From Aspidiotus rigidus (Eukaryota; Arthropoda; Insecta; Hemiptera; Diaspididae), in contig JAVHKY010000003.1 of NCBI GenBank assembly GCA_035079385.1, positions 23,079,501-23,143,500 of the forward strand: 64,000 nt of DNA, read 5' to 3'. Each line of letters begins with the position of its first letter. Positions within the stretch are counted from its first letter, which is position 1. Of the stretch, positions 24,822-37,500 are shown one piece after another. A program made the position numbers and the translations under genes. The notes under the pieces are model-generated. The model saw only the letters and a program-made list of their open reading frames with translations, was not told where the DNA came from and ran no database searches.

Positions 24822-27800
24822 GTGCACACAATAGAGTCGTCATTAACAGGCCAAATCAAGAGAATTTCAATTTCACGTTGTATACGTTCTTCGTCGCATC
24901 TCGTTTCCTTCACAGAAAACTTATTTACTCGCGATGCATAGACTTACCGTAGGTACAGAATGAGTGATTTCGTATAAGTTTTCGACTTCAATTAAAAAAA
25001 TTCACGCTGTTATTCGCCCAGCGGAACAAAAGCAAGCTTTGTGTATTTGGAAGTTTATACTTTTTTTTTTTTTTTTTTCTTGTCTTATAGTTTTGGGGTG
25101 TGTAAAGTATATTAATGCAGTTCGAAAACGAGCGTCGTCGCGTTGTAATTTTCTTTTATGGATATTGGAAGTATTTCACATGGAGCTCACTATTTAGTGC
25201 TTTATTTACCATCACAGCGTGAAGAACTGAGACTGACTCGATAATGCACAGAGCCGGGTGCCCTGAAACTTATGCGTTAAAATTTTCATGTAGTATAGTT
25301 TTGCCATTATTATTATTATATATTTTTCATAAAAACTCAAACTTTGGTTATTACGTACTATACGCACATTACCTGTAGATTGTTTTTTAATATTTTTTCT
25401 CCACTCTTCATTCTCTCTCAACCGTAGTACAGCCTCGTGAATCATAATTTAACAAATTTTAATGCAGGAGTACCCGTATATGACGATAAATAATTTCGAT
25501 TCAACTTTATTCGAGTTTTATTTCGGGTGCATAGGTAGGTTGAGTTGTTGACTGTAAGATGTATAGAACATAAAAAATGCAGTTTATACGATCCTTTAGG
25601 ATTCGAAGTATGGACTTGCATTACACGCGCGTGCATTGCACACCACATATACGGTAATATTAATGCTTTTTCGAGACAAGTACCTAATAAATTTTAATAA
25701 ATTACCAACAGTGGGTTTTTGGTTTTAATGCGAGTTCAACGACTGCTGCATTTTATTAATGAAGGTGGTGCCACACGGCTGTTCTAATTTTTTCCTGCCC
25801 TCGTTGCATTTATCTGCTCAAAATCTTCTGAAAGTTTTTGGATCGTGACAGTCTTGAAATTGTGAAAAAGGTGTGCTCAAGGTGTATTCGATTGTAGGGT
25901 GCCGAGTGTTATTCGATTTTCGAGCGGATGCTTTTTGTATACGCGTATTCTAAGTCCAGGATCATCTAGTTTATCATTCGAGGGGAATTGCTTTCTGTTG
26001 AATTCCTCTATAGATATTCAATACGGCATGTCAGTGAGATGCCAACAAGTAAAGATCCATTTTGTGAAGGGACGACGTTGGTGGTGCTTGAATATAGATT
26101 TACGATCACTACTCGTATGTGTGCACGATTCCAGAAATTGGAGGTGTATTCTGCGCATTTTTCTTCTTTTCAACTTGCGCGAGAAGGAAAAACTTACGAA
26201 CGTTTTCTAAGAGGTAGATGTTCGATTTATCGTTTGGCATCATAAAAAGCATGTCGAGTAATGAGAGTTATTTATTATTCATTTTATTTTTAACTTCGTA
26301 TTGTGCATTTGTTGCTACACATTCACGACAGTGGCTCATGGGTGCACAAGTTTGGCAAGAAAGAACGAAGGTAACCCGCGCGTGCTGTAACATGTGGTGT
26401 AAGGTTCAAATATTGAAATTTGCGATGTAATGGGCCAAGTTGGATGGTAGAGCGCAGTGCAGAGATAGGCGCGCTCATGACCGAGAAAATTGTGACTGAT
26501 AAGCGAGAAAATTGTGTCTACGACGGGTAAAATGGACGTGAATTCTCTAGCTAATGTTTGCGAAGACGATTACATTTCGTTAGTATAGTTTTACTTTTCA
26601 CGCCAAGTACGAGTGACCACGTTCGAAAAACTACGATAATAAGGATATATTGCGCTAAATTATTAACCTCGTCCGAATTTTCAATGGTGAAAAAAAGAAG
26701 GGTTTCCGTCTTCTCATGACCCAATAAAAGAAAATTCTGAAATTTTTTCCTCTAAAGGAATACTCGATAATAATTTGTACACGTGTGGCCTGAAAACTGG
26801 CTCGTAACGGACTTATTATACGTGTACGTAAACGTTTTTAGTTCTCATAAAAAATCTCGATCCGTACGTAACTAAAATGGTAGAAACCAGTTCGCTGGGT
26901 TCAAATGCTAATGAGCTGGTCTTTGTGAAATCTGTTGGAAGTCGAATTAAAAAAAAAGTCTTGTTAGATCGGGACTCGTGATCGGAAGAAAAATTGAAAT
27001 ATTAAGTGAGACATGTTTAAAAGTGTAGAAAGAAATCTTACGAGACTGAGACTGTTTATCATCTTTTCCTCGTATACTGAAGCGAGCCTATTTCTAGCGA
27101 GGGAACCATCTCTTACATAGAAGTGTTAGCGTCGATCAATTTTTTGCAACCCACGCCATCATGAGTGTATATGACACGAATGCTGTAATCGGATGTCGCA
27201 ATTATATTATGACTCAGTTGCGGTTTTATTTATGCTTCAACATGCGCGAATACATGCACATCATCCGGTATGGTTGGAGCATCAAGTTACTTCTTGAGAA
27301 TTGATAGTCTTTATTCCTATACGAGTGTAAGCCTTATAGGAGGATCGTACAAGTGCGTACTCATGACTATGTCGCGTGGAAGCCCATTTCAGCTTCGGGT
27401 GTGCACGTTTTAAATCTTTCGCCACGACGGATATGACTCATCCGATAGCGCTCATTTCATTATTTAATTTCAATGTGGGAATTCGAAATGTTTCACGACA
27501 GATCCGGAAAGGTGAACCATATTTTTGTGATCATCGAAATACACATTTTATCTTGTGTTTTAACGGACTGAGTTCGAAAAAGTTGACTTCATCGAATCAC
27601 ACAGGAAATCGTGATGCTGCGTACAATTTTACTCAGCTTCAGCGCCGTCGTTTTCATATTTTTGTTGCGTATACTGAGCTAAGATAAAGGTGAACGTTTC
27701 TGTGATATATCTTGTCGAGGGATCAACGAGCGTATGTTTCGTGATGGGAGAAATGCAGGTACTTGGCCTTTAGAGTTATTGCCGTCTGATCTAATGCGGG

Positions 27801-28320
27801 CGTACAGCCCATCAATTGATATGATTACGTAAACGATGTAGCTTTGAACTTGAATGAAGAATACGATAAGAAGTTTTTTTTTTAAAGAGTGCAACGTCGA
27901 ACTAAATTAGTACGTACACGATTATAAATTGGTATTATCGTTCGTAATCGGTATTAATTAATTCCTACATTGAAACCGTCGAAAATACTTTCTTTCATCG
28001 TTTTGGACGTCGTAAGCAGACATTCGGGCGATCAGAAAAATTCGTAAACATATCGATCGTTTCTAATTCCAATTAAAAACATGTGGAGGGAGTGGAAGGA
28101 CAGATAAGCCACATATAGCCGCTGATAGAAAAGTTGAAATTGGTTCCTTATGGTGCAATATTGATGTTTGAAAGATCAAGTCTTACTTTCCTGTAAATTG
28201 TTTCACAAAATTTTCATCAGTTATCAAAGTAAATTATTGAATGTACAGGAAGAATGACTTTTCTCGTGAAACAATATTCAGAGCCTTATTCACTCGCTGC
28301 TAAATAATGGAACTGCGATC
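24822..28320. other. Intergenic DNA
   Basis: No gene recognised in about 3.5 kb. An uninterrupted T run is at about 25059-25078. Overlapping plus-strand frames at 25899-26245 are ambiguous and lack motif or splice support. Confidence 0.35.
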
Positions 28321-28329
28321 TACAACCTA

Positions 28330-29110
28330 GCGAAGAAATCAGTCCTCTCTTTGCTAGACACTATTCAAACCATTTTTCCTACAAGTTTCAAACTCAGTTT
28401 ATGCGCCGAACTTCATTTTTCGTAGACGCATTCTACTGTCTCTCAATTCCCTCATCGGGGTATTTTTAATTCCATCTTCAACCCCTCCAGCCCGCAGAGA
28501 CGAAACTATCCTGCTTCAATTCGAACATTCTCAATGAACCTTTCACAGTTGGCCCTCTTCTACCTACTTGTCGTCTCCACCTTGGATCCTCACCCAGCCC
28601 ACCATGCGTTTGAATCTCACAGAAATCCCGAGATCACCTTCAACGTAAGAAATCTGATACAAAAAGCTCCTAATCACACCCTTTAAAAAACTAAAAACAA
28701 AACGGCCGATGCATATTCCACGTATGGATACATCTGTAATATAGCCTCCAAGACACCGTCATCACCAGAAACAGAACAGGCCATACTCGAATCACACACT
28801 CGCATCTAATCGGCCGAAAATCTCAATCACCTCCGTCCTGCCCTCACTCGATCTAAACGTAGATCACATCTTCTCGTGTTCCGTACTCCAAAATCTCCGC
28901 TCTTCATTGAATGTCTCTTCTTCCCTCCCTTAAGTGATCGAAAACAACTCGGGCACCACACTTCAATACCTCTGTCTTACCCATGTGATTTCATCCATCT
29001 CATCTTACTCTCCTTTAATCATTCTGAGTCCATCTTCCTAATATTTGACTCACCATTGTTTCAAAACCAAATACTTAGCAGCTTAAACACTCGTTAAATA
29101 AATAAATGAA
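28330..29110 (+). pseudogene. Decayed RNase H-bearing LINE, 3' part
   Basis: Plus-strand translation includes SLLDTIQTI and FKLSLCAELHF, matching LLDTIQASTLR and HRLSLCAEAAEP in the better-preserved LINE at 61.5-63.1 kb, with a deletion between. A later piece (KTADAYSTYGYICNIASKT) corresponds to the start of that element's RNase H region (KTAYAFSINGTITAKRL). The last frame ends at TAA near 29095, followed by TAAATAAATAAATGAAAG, which looks like a short A-rich LINE tail. Multiple stops and frameshifts make it nonfunctional. The local C- and T-rich composition differs from its neighbours. Confidence 0.65.
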
Positions 29111-30462
29111 AGATCCCTTGTGACCGTACCTCCCTTCTTCTCCCCCCCAGAAAAATGACCTCTTACAAACTTTAATTCAACGACTGTCTCGCCCAAGTAA
29201 TGCTAAAGAGCTGCTTGTCAAATTGAGGTGCTGAGTGTATTATTTTTCATTTTGATAGCGTCTCGTGTGTATCCCCTTTGCACGGGGGTAACTTCCGGAG
29301 CCCAAAGTTCTTCGGGAAACAATGATATCTTCAATGCATTGTACGAAAACGACGAATCTTACTGTCTTTGGGAGCATGGTTAAAGCTTAATTTCTGTGGA
29401 AATATTTTGTGGCCGTGGTAGATATTCTATCATCAATCAGTTTGATAATCATTTCCCCATCAAAACTATCTATTGTCGGGAATCAAATCGAAACGATTTA
29501 ATCCAAAAATCGCAGAAAGATGTTTGTGGAAGAGAGCCTGTTGATATACATATCTTTCTTTAACTGTTCAGAACGACAACGTTATTTTCTGGTGGCGAAT
29601 AATTTCCATCTTTTCGAGTGCGATACTTTGCGATACGAATTTGTTGTATGAAGTGGTTCAGCTTATCCTCTGTATGAATAATGACTTCTAACGGGATGGT
29701 TTACAAAGCTCTAATATATTCTTCGTCTTCATGTAGACACCTAGACAGTCGTCACACTTCAACTTGCAGACACAACTTCTCTCCGGTTTTTCAACATTAT
29801 CTTAAACCTACAGTGTATTCAAGAAGGCGTTTTGGGGTGAGTAGATTGTAATACTCAAGGTGGAAACCAGTGGGCTTGAGATCTTTTTTGAATCAGCAGA
29901 AAATTTTACCGAGTAGGGAGCTGAACCCTTTCTTCTGGACAACTCTCGTGGAAGAAAAGTAGTTAGGTCGAGTCCCGGTTTCTTGTCGACCACACTTATT
30001 ATAAAGATTAATATTGAGATCTGAAAGGTGTCAATCATATCTTTGGAATTCTTGACGAGACTAATGAATGATGACAATCCGACAGGTGAGACTGTCAGGA
30101 ACCGTAAGCTTATCGGATATGGGCAAAAGAGTCTGTTTTCTGACGATTGTGAAAATTGATTTTGTAGCCACAAATGATAGGAAATAAAATTCGTACTCAC
30201 TATTCCAGGAAGGACTGCATAGATAGATCTATTAAGATACCCGTTTAAATCTCGTAATTATCGTACTCTTATGGAAAAAGCGTACAGATTACGATCAGAA
30301 TTTCTTTTCCTTCCAAAGCTTTATGAAGTAAAATCGTTGAAAATTTGAATTTGATTGATGAACTGCGTGCAATGATGAAACAAGATTATGTGACAGGGCG
30401 TCTACAGGGTGTGGAAAATGTGAATCTGATATCATCAGAATGGTATGTTTTTTGGCTAATCT
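29111..30462. other. Intergenic DNA
   Basis: No gene recognised. A 130-codon minus-strand frame (29808-30200) is rich in S, F, L and I and has no recognised motif. Confidence 0.35.
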
Positions 30463-30753
30463 ATTCGCATGAGGACACAAAGTAGGCGCCCTCTATGAAA
30501 ACTGTGGTGGCCATTTTTGGAAGCTGCCTGAAAAGGGGATGTTACAGAAAATTGTTGAAATCTTAATTTTTTCTTCTTTTAGGTTATTCTATGAATGAAA
30601 ATAATAAAAAAATCCTCTTACTACTTTTTTGTATTTTTCAATATTGACAAAGATACAGCCCGTTTTAGTTTTATACAGGTTTATGGCAATTTTTGCCGAA
30701 TCCCCTTTTCGGGCACGACTCTAGCGCACCTACAGTTGTGTCCTCATGCGAAT
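30463..30753. mobile_element. 291-bp MITE with long imperfect inverted ends
   Basis: The left end ATTCGCATGAGGACACAA (30463-30480) is the exact reverse complement of 30736-30753. Similarity continues inward less perfectly for about 70 bp per side (GTAGGCGC.. and GAAAAGGGGAT on the left against their complements on the right). The interior is AT-rich and noncoding. No clear target-site duplication was found, so the superfamily is unassigned. Confidence 0.75.
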
Positions 30754-31495
30754 CAAGGAAAGGTACAATGGTAGAGCTTGAAGCTTGACTAGGATAGACT
30801 AAGCTTTCGAAGCTCCTATGATGGCTTTGAACATCGATTCAGTTTTCACGAACAAAATAAGTAATAAAAGGATAAGGGGGAGAGGAGTGTCATGTAAAAA
30901 AGAGGAAAAAGTGAAAATGTATGAGAAAAAATTAAATTCAGCTACCTACTTTCACCAACTTCATCTCACAAAATTTCTTCGACGTACTTTATGAAAAAAA
31001 GTGAGCTGAATTTTGTTTTTTCTCATTACGTGAATGATTCTCGCCGATAAATTTAATTTGATCAGCAAAAATCTATGTTCCTTTCCGGTAAAACTTAAAC
31101 ATTGGACTTTTCGCTTCTGAAACGGTCACCAAAACCTTTCTGCCACCGATTTTGTGATTAAACAAAAAATCTGAGAAAAGCTTACTCTTTACTCTTATTG
31201 AATGCTCCCCTCCTAAACGTACTTCACACTCGTATGATAGGCTTTCGGAATCGTCAAAATATAATTGTCGCCTTTCTGTTCTTTCAATACGGAAGTATCG
31301 GAAGTTTAACTACTCCGATTAGGTTTAGTTTGGCAATCGCGTGGAGTCATCGGTTTTCGAATAATATACGTAGTAAAATAATGACGTAATATGATGTCAT
31401 AATATAACCCCTATGAAATACCTCACTTTCCTCGATTTCGAAATATTTTTGCGCAGGATCTTGCAAATGTCAGTAGTTCACTGTGTACGAGCGAC

Positions 31496-31539
31496 ACCGC
31501 GATAGATCGCGGTAGGTGGAGGTCGCGAGTGAACTCGCG
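31496..31539. repeat. Two adjacent perfect GC palindromes
   Basis: ACCGCGAT-AG-ATCGCGGT occupies 31496-31513, and CGCGAGT-GA-ACTCGCG follows at 31524-31539, each with a 2-nt centre. They stand out from the AT-rich surroundings. They could be a protein-binding site, small cruciform or repeat remnant; the function is unknown. Confidence 0.5.
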
Positions 31540-31864
31540 GCGTGGGACCTATTCGATCATTTCAGAAAAAAAAATAAAGCTCATTATCAGATGTTTCACA
31601 CTTTTTTCTAATTTGTTCCTTGAATATTTTACTACTTTATTAATTCGTAAAGTAATAAGGCGAAAAATTTCAGATCGATCATGTATTGTCAAAATATTTT
31701 GCACTGAAAATGAAATCTTGGTAGCCTGCTGCCTCATTAACTATTACCTCGCGCTCTCTGGGAGGCAAACAACGTGTGGTCTACTTAATTTTACTGAAAA
31801 AAAAAAAAAAAACACTTCTTCAGCACTGTTAGATGTTTTTCTAACCGCCTCTTTCTTATTTCAG

Positions 31865-31914
31865 TCTCAATCGTGTTCGTCGTCTTCTCTTCTTTTGTTT
31901 TACAATATAATTTG
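31865..31914 (+). CDS. Possible 50-bp mini-exon, low confidence
   Basis: A strong acceptor (CCTCTTTCTTATTTCAG ending at 31864) and a donor (TTTG|GTGAGT at 31914/31915) bracket 50 bp. One frame encodes a hydrophobic stretch (SIVFVVFSSFVLQYNL) that could be part of a membrane segment. No other exon of such a gene is identified, and chance splice-like borders are common in AT-rich DNA. Confidence 0.2.
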
Positions 31915-32359
31915 GTGAGTTGACTTGGAACCTGCTATGAAAGCTAACTTTAAGCTTTGAATACGTTCGAGATTAGAAAAAGTTGTCTGCAAAACTCGCG
32001 TAAAATTTTACAGAAAAAGTTGATTTGTGAGATATTTGGCTGCACGAATATTTTGAAAGTTCAACAATAAGATCATTCGGTGAACTTCACAATTCTGTGT
32101 ACTGTAGCCTTTATATATCTGTCGTCCACTAGTTCCATAACTGCTTATTCCAAATATAAGACGTCAGTAGTCGTACAAAGAAAGCTTCTACTGGTCAAAT
32201 TATGAATGTAGGATCACTTCCTTACAGTCGATAAACCCACCTCTGTGATGAAGCTTCGTCGTTTGTACCTTTTAGGTCCTTTATCTTCGTAAATTACTGC
32301 AAAAGTTGAACAGTATGTATCCATATCCTTTTTGCGACGATCAGAACACTGGCTATAAT

Positions 32360-34571
32360 AACCCAGGAAAATTAGGCTCAAAAATAAGAATAAATGGAAA
32401 TAAATGCCGGCATAGGTTTTTTTCGTGGATTATGTTTAAAATGGTCTCCTCATAAACATACTAAAAGTCCACAGCGATCAAAGAGCGGGCCCTCTCCCAA
32501 AGGGGGTCAAAGTACCACAAAAATTAGTTTTCTGAGAATAAATCGAAAACTAAGAATCAGAGAAAAAAAAGTTGCAAACAAAAGTTGTTCCTCATCAAAT
32601 TTCCTATAAATTTCACTATATGTATGTCAACTTACTCCAAAAACTCAAGCTGAAAAGTTGGTTTGAAGGTTGAGTGATTTTCTAAAATTTTTGATTTTAA
32701 GTGTTAGTGTAGTCAAATTAGACAGGTTTCGGAAAAAAAAAGAACATTGCGACATAGTAAAGGTCTGATTGCTGAAAATGGTCAAGAATGACGTCCAAAG
32801 CAACATACTAACTTCTCCACGTTTTCCCCGGGAGCATCTTTTTTATGGGGGTTGAAACCTTTTCAAAATCAGTTTTTTGTAAATATCCCGCTTAATTCGC
32901 ATTTTAGAGAAAATAATCATCAGTCAAAAATTATTTCTCGTGAAATTTCCTACCGGACTAAGTATTTCATTTCTAACCTACACGTGATAGTTAGCTCGAA
33001 AATTCATGGAAATTGATCCTCCGGCATGCAAATCCGTGAATAACGCGCTCCTTGCCGAGAGGTGACGTCGTTGCGCGGTGATTATGCGCGAAGGTGACGT
33101 TGATATGTCGCTAGTACATACGATGAAACGTATACTAATTTTATTTATTTTAATTAATTGTCACAGGGAATTTGCTGCACGATATTATTTTGAGAAAGGT
33201 ATAATCAACTGCCTATCATACATGAAAATAAAGTTTTCCATACATGGACAGACATTTTAAAAACGGTTTCTTATGCATTAATGATATGTAAAAAGCTGAA
33301 TGTGGGACTGTAAACATGCGAGCCCTTCCCCCATTTCGATTTTTCTAGTTGGAGTGGGTGGATTCGTTTGTACTGGGTTGTGCCGTAGAGTTTTCCGTTC
33401 ATGCTGGTCTTCTTCCCCCTCCAACCTTATGAGGGGGCTGTATGCCAGGCCAGGTCACAGCATGTTGTGCTCCATTTTCGGACTGAAAACAGGCTGAATT
33501 TCGTGTGCTACGTTTTTGCTGTATTATGCTCTCAAGTTTTCCATTCTGGTTGTTTCAAGCGATGGTGGGAATGGATATGGTCTTCTGTTGTGGACTCGCG
33601 GTGAGATTTTGACTTCGACCCGCGTACAATTGAAGTGGGCTAACGTGTGGAATTGTTTCAAGCAGTGGAAGGAATGTCACCAAGAAGCTTGTCATTGTTG
33701 TGTGCTCCCACAAATTCAAGAAGAACCGCCGCAATACAAATCTCAGAATAACGCGCTCCTTGTCAAAGTTGGTGTAGTCGCGTGAGGGTTTCACGTTGAT
33801 AGTCGATTGGGTCAGGCAAACTTGCTCCGCCATTTCAGGCGATCTTCCGAGAAGCTTGTTTTGCGATGAGAGATTGACTGCATGAGTCTTGCAATTATCA
33901 AAACGGAGAAACAAGAGATAACAAGCTTCTTGGTATCATTCCCTATATCGTCTGGAACAATAAGAAATTCAGCAAGTTTGCCTGGATTTCACGAGGAATA
34001 ATTTTTGACTGATGACTTTTTTCTCTAAAATACGTATTAAGCGGGATATTTACGAAAAACTGATTTTGAGGGGGTTTCAACCCCCATAAAAAAGATGCTC
34101 TTGGGGAAAAACGCGGAGAAGTTGGTATGTTGTTTTGGACTTCATTCTTTACCATTTCTAGCAATCAGACCTTCCCTATGTCGCAATGTTCTTTTTTTTT
34201 CCGAAACCTGTCTAATTTGACTACACTAATACAGTAGGTACTAAAATCAAAAATTTTAGAAAATCGCTCAACTTTCTAACCATACTTTTCACCTCGAGTT
34301 TTTAGGTTAAGTTGACATACATGTAGTGAAATTTATAGGAAATTTGATGAGGAACAACTTCTGTTCGAAACTTTTTTTCTCTGATGCTTAGTTTTCGATT
34401 TATTCTCAGAAAACTAATTTTTGTGGTACCTTGACCCTCTTTGGGGGAGGGTCCACTCTCTGATCGCTGTAGACTTTTAGTATGTTTATCAGGAGACCAT
34501 TTGAAACATAATCCACGAAAAAAACCTTTGCCGGCATTTATTTCCATTTCAAAACCTAATCTGCCTGGGCT
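32360..34571. mobile_element. 2.2-kb non-autonomous element with ~590-bp inverted terminal repeats
   Basis: The left arm (32360-32947) and right arm (33985-34571) are reverse complements over their whole length, by eye at about 90 percent identity. They end in AACCCAGG and CCTGGGCT and are flanked by ATAAT on both sides (32355-32359 and 34572-34576), read as a 5-bp target-site duplication. The 1.04-kb centre is unrelated to the arms, is GC-richer and contains a 17-bp direct repeat (GAATAACGCGCTCCTTG at 33038 and 33746). Frames of 60-119 codons in arms and centre show no transposase motif, so the element probably needs a transposase supplied elsewhere. Arms this long relative to total length resemble foldback elements. 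Confidence 0.88.
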
Positions 34572-34576
34572 ATAAT

Positions 34577-37500
34577 TCACTTTATTTGTGACAATAGAAT
34601 GATTTATTTGAAGTTAGAGATGTATATTTGAGGGTGTGCTTGTGTTAATTTGGAGAAGTCAAAAGTGGTACTTTGCTATAAACAGCGCAATAAACATTCG
34701 ACTCGTCCACCCAGAATCTACGAAAAAGGGCTCTGTCCTTCTGAATGCCCCTTTGATACGTTTTTCTTGATATAAATATAGAGCGAATAGAATAAATACA
34801 CCCGAATTTGTTTTTCTTCACAAAGCTTTCGATTTTATAATATGAAGCTTGATGAATACATGTTTATGGGGAAGGTGAAGAAAGTTCGGAGGCGAGTCGC
34901 GACCTCTTGAATAACGACAATATTGTTCATAAAAAGAATCATACAACTGTAAAAAGATATAGCTTGGAATAACGTAGATTGAAAAGTCGGTTCTGCTTTC
35001 GTTGCTGCGAATGCTTTTTCAATCTCCGCTGAAGAACACTAGGACTTGGAATTTTGTTCGTATTCTACGAAGTAGAAGATTTTTGTGACTACAATTCTAC
35101 CCTCGTATATGTGAGGTTATTATTTCAGTTTGTCGTGGCGTCATCTTCTAAAGGTCAACAAATTTTATTACAAAGGACTTTTAGATATTAGCGATCATTA
35201 AAGGCCTGTTTGTTCTATGAGAACGCAATAATTCTACGAGATCAATTTTTTCCCTCTTCAAAAATACCCACCGTAGCACTTTTTACGAGTGTACGTTAAA
35301 AATGCCGAACGGAGTAAACCGTTGTCATTAGATTCGCAAAATTTCAGTAGAATGGTTTTTCGAGATGAGAGAGTGGTACACTGAGGCGGAAACGCAAAAT
35401 ACGAAAAGCGAGGTAAAGATTCAGTGTCAAGGTTGAGGTAATCTTGAACATTGCTGGCATATATACGGTAGCTGTGCGTATACTATGCTCGTGTACACTT
35501 TTCCTCCATCGGACTGAAGTTCGGGATGGGAAACGTGTACAACGAACGACATTCTAATAATCGCACTTTCCACGTCGTTGTATTGTGTTCGAATGGTTTT
35601 TGCCTGTATTTCACGAATGCTATATACGGCTTAATATACCGGGTGGAGTATTACTTTCTTGTTCATTATGATGTACGTAACATTTATCAAAATATTTGTT
35701 ATTTGGCCTGTATGTAGAAGAAGGGTTAGTGTAGCCGCTGGAGAAGCTGCCAACTAGCTAGGGAAGTTGAAAAAGCAGTTTTGGCGTCAGAAGTCGAAGT
35801 GAATGCCAATTTTGGGGCTGTTATCTTTGACTGCTGTTTACGATAGACAAAAAGTCGACATTACTCGCGAACGCGACCATCCTAAAATTGTGTTTAGAAA
35901 TGCTCAAGATAACGAGGCGACGTTGCCAAAAAGTCGTCTTTTCGTAACAGTTTGGCAACAGAACGAAAATATCGCATTAATTAGGATTATTGGATAATCT
36001 TTTGTAAAGAAATGTACCCTAGCAAGAGCGGAATAGCGCGATTTCGGGGGAAATATTCAAATTGATATCGATTTTTACGTTCGATGTTCGCTGAATGCTT
36101 CGTCAGTCTACGCCGCGGAGAGAGCGCGTATATGCCGAACTGATGGCGGCGGTGGTGTACAACCACTACTGCGTGTATTTTCGTGGAATGCCGTATACGT
36201 TGCTGGAATTATTTTCGTTCGATGGCGGAATGCGCGCATCCGAGGGATGAAATCGATGTCTCTTTAGTGCAATATCGATTCTTTTCATCCGCACGTAATG
36301 ATTTTTATGAAACTTCGGTACAGCGTGAATGTGTGGCCTGTGAGCCAGGTGCGCAACTTATTCAACATTTTCTCTTTAAATCGAACCGTCGAACGAAAAT
36401 TTCCTCACCAAATGTGTTACTTCGGCTTGAGTTTCTGGATATGCTCGATAACTATCGCGAACGAGCGACGTGAGCTCGGCATCGTACTTTACTGTCGGTG
36501 TGACAGTAATCGTTTTTCTAAAAAGGATGTGTGTATGTAAAACGAAGAAACACCTGCTTTTCATTAAAAATTACTATACTCTTTTTGCATCTGGTTCCTA
36601 CGTGGGTTGAAAGTCATATAATTTGTAACCTTTCATACATTTTTCGATGACGTACACCCGTAGCTCCATGCCACGATCGACGAAAATCGCATACCATCCG
36701 CTCGCGCTTTTCGGATTTTATGGTCAAATTTCGTCGAAAAAGTTTGACCCAAATTACGGAATATACGAGTTTTGGCGTACTTTTCGTGTCTTCCGAACTA
36801 AAAATTGACGTATTTGTACGGTTTTATACGTCTGCGAACGAAAAATATTGAATTTCGATGGATAAATGATCTTACTGCGCTACACGTTATTCGTTAAATG
36901 AACGATCTTAGGAAGCTAGAGGAGGTATTATCGTTTACAGAGGATTTTTAAGTGACAAAGCTGGTAAAAATTAGTAATTAGGTCACGCAATCAGCTCGTT
37001 AACGATACATACGTTTTCTTGCTGGCAAATAAGATTCGTTGATCAAAGTTGTCGAAGACTCCGCTTTCTCTTCCACTTGACAATGTTTATTCAGATTTAG
37101 TTTCTATATTTTCCTCGAACTTCTCCCAAAATATCTTCTCACACCCTGAACTACTCATCCTCTACAACTCCCTCTCTTCTCTTCAGTCCATATTATATTA
37201 CCTTGCTCTGAATATCTCATGACAAAGCGTGTTCCGGTGATTTTTATTCCTTCCCCCTGGCCTCCAAACTTGTCAACTTCATTTGCGTATCAGATACAGA
37301 AAATTAAGTAGCTGTCATTGTAGCGAAGCAGGCCAACACGTTCTTATACAAGGCTCGTCATCCCTGCAACATTTGTAGCACAATGTGTGCCCGAGGTATT
37401 TTTCTCCTTTCGTGTAGAATACGAATATAAAGAAAAAGACAAGCCTTAAAGGGCTGAAGATGATATTTAATCGTAATAGTGTGACGTCGAACCAAAATAC

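Larger units (their letters stand above)
30754..32354. other. Intergenic or intronic DNA with small palindromes
   Basis: No gene firmly identified. Imperfect inverted copies around AGCTGAATTT lie at about 30926-30946 and 31003-31024. Two short GC palindromes (31496-31513, 31524-31539) and a possible mini-exon (31865-31914) are listed separately. Confidence 0.4.

Noticed and set aside
29808..30200. 130-codon minus-strand frame
   Set aside because: No motif and low-information composition; no usable splice context.
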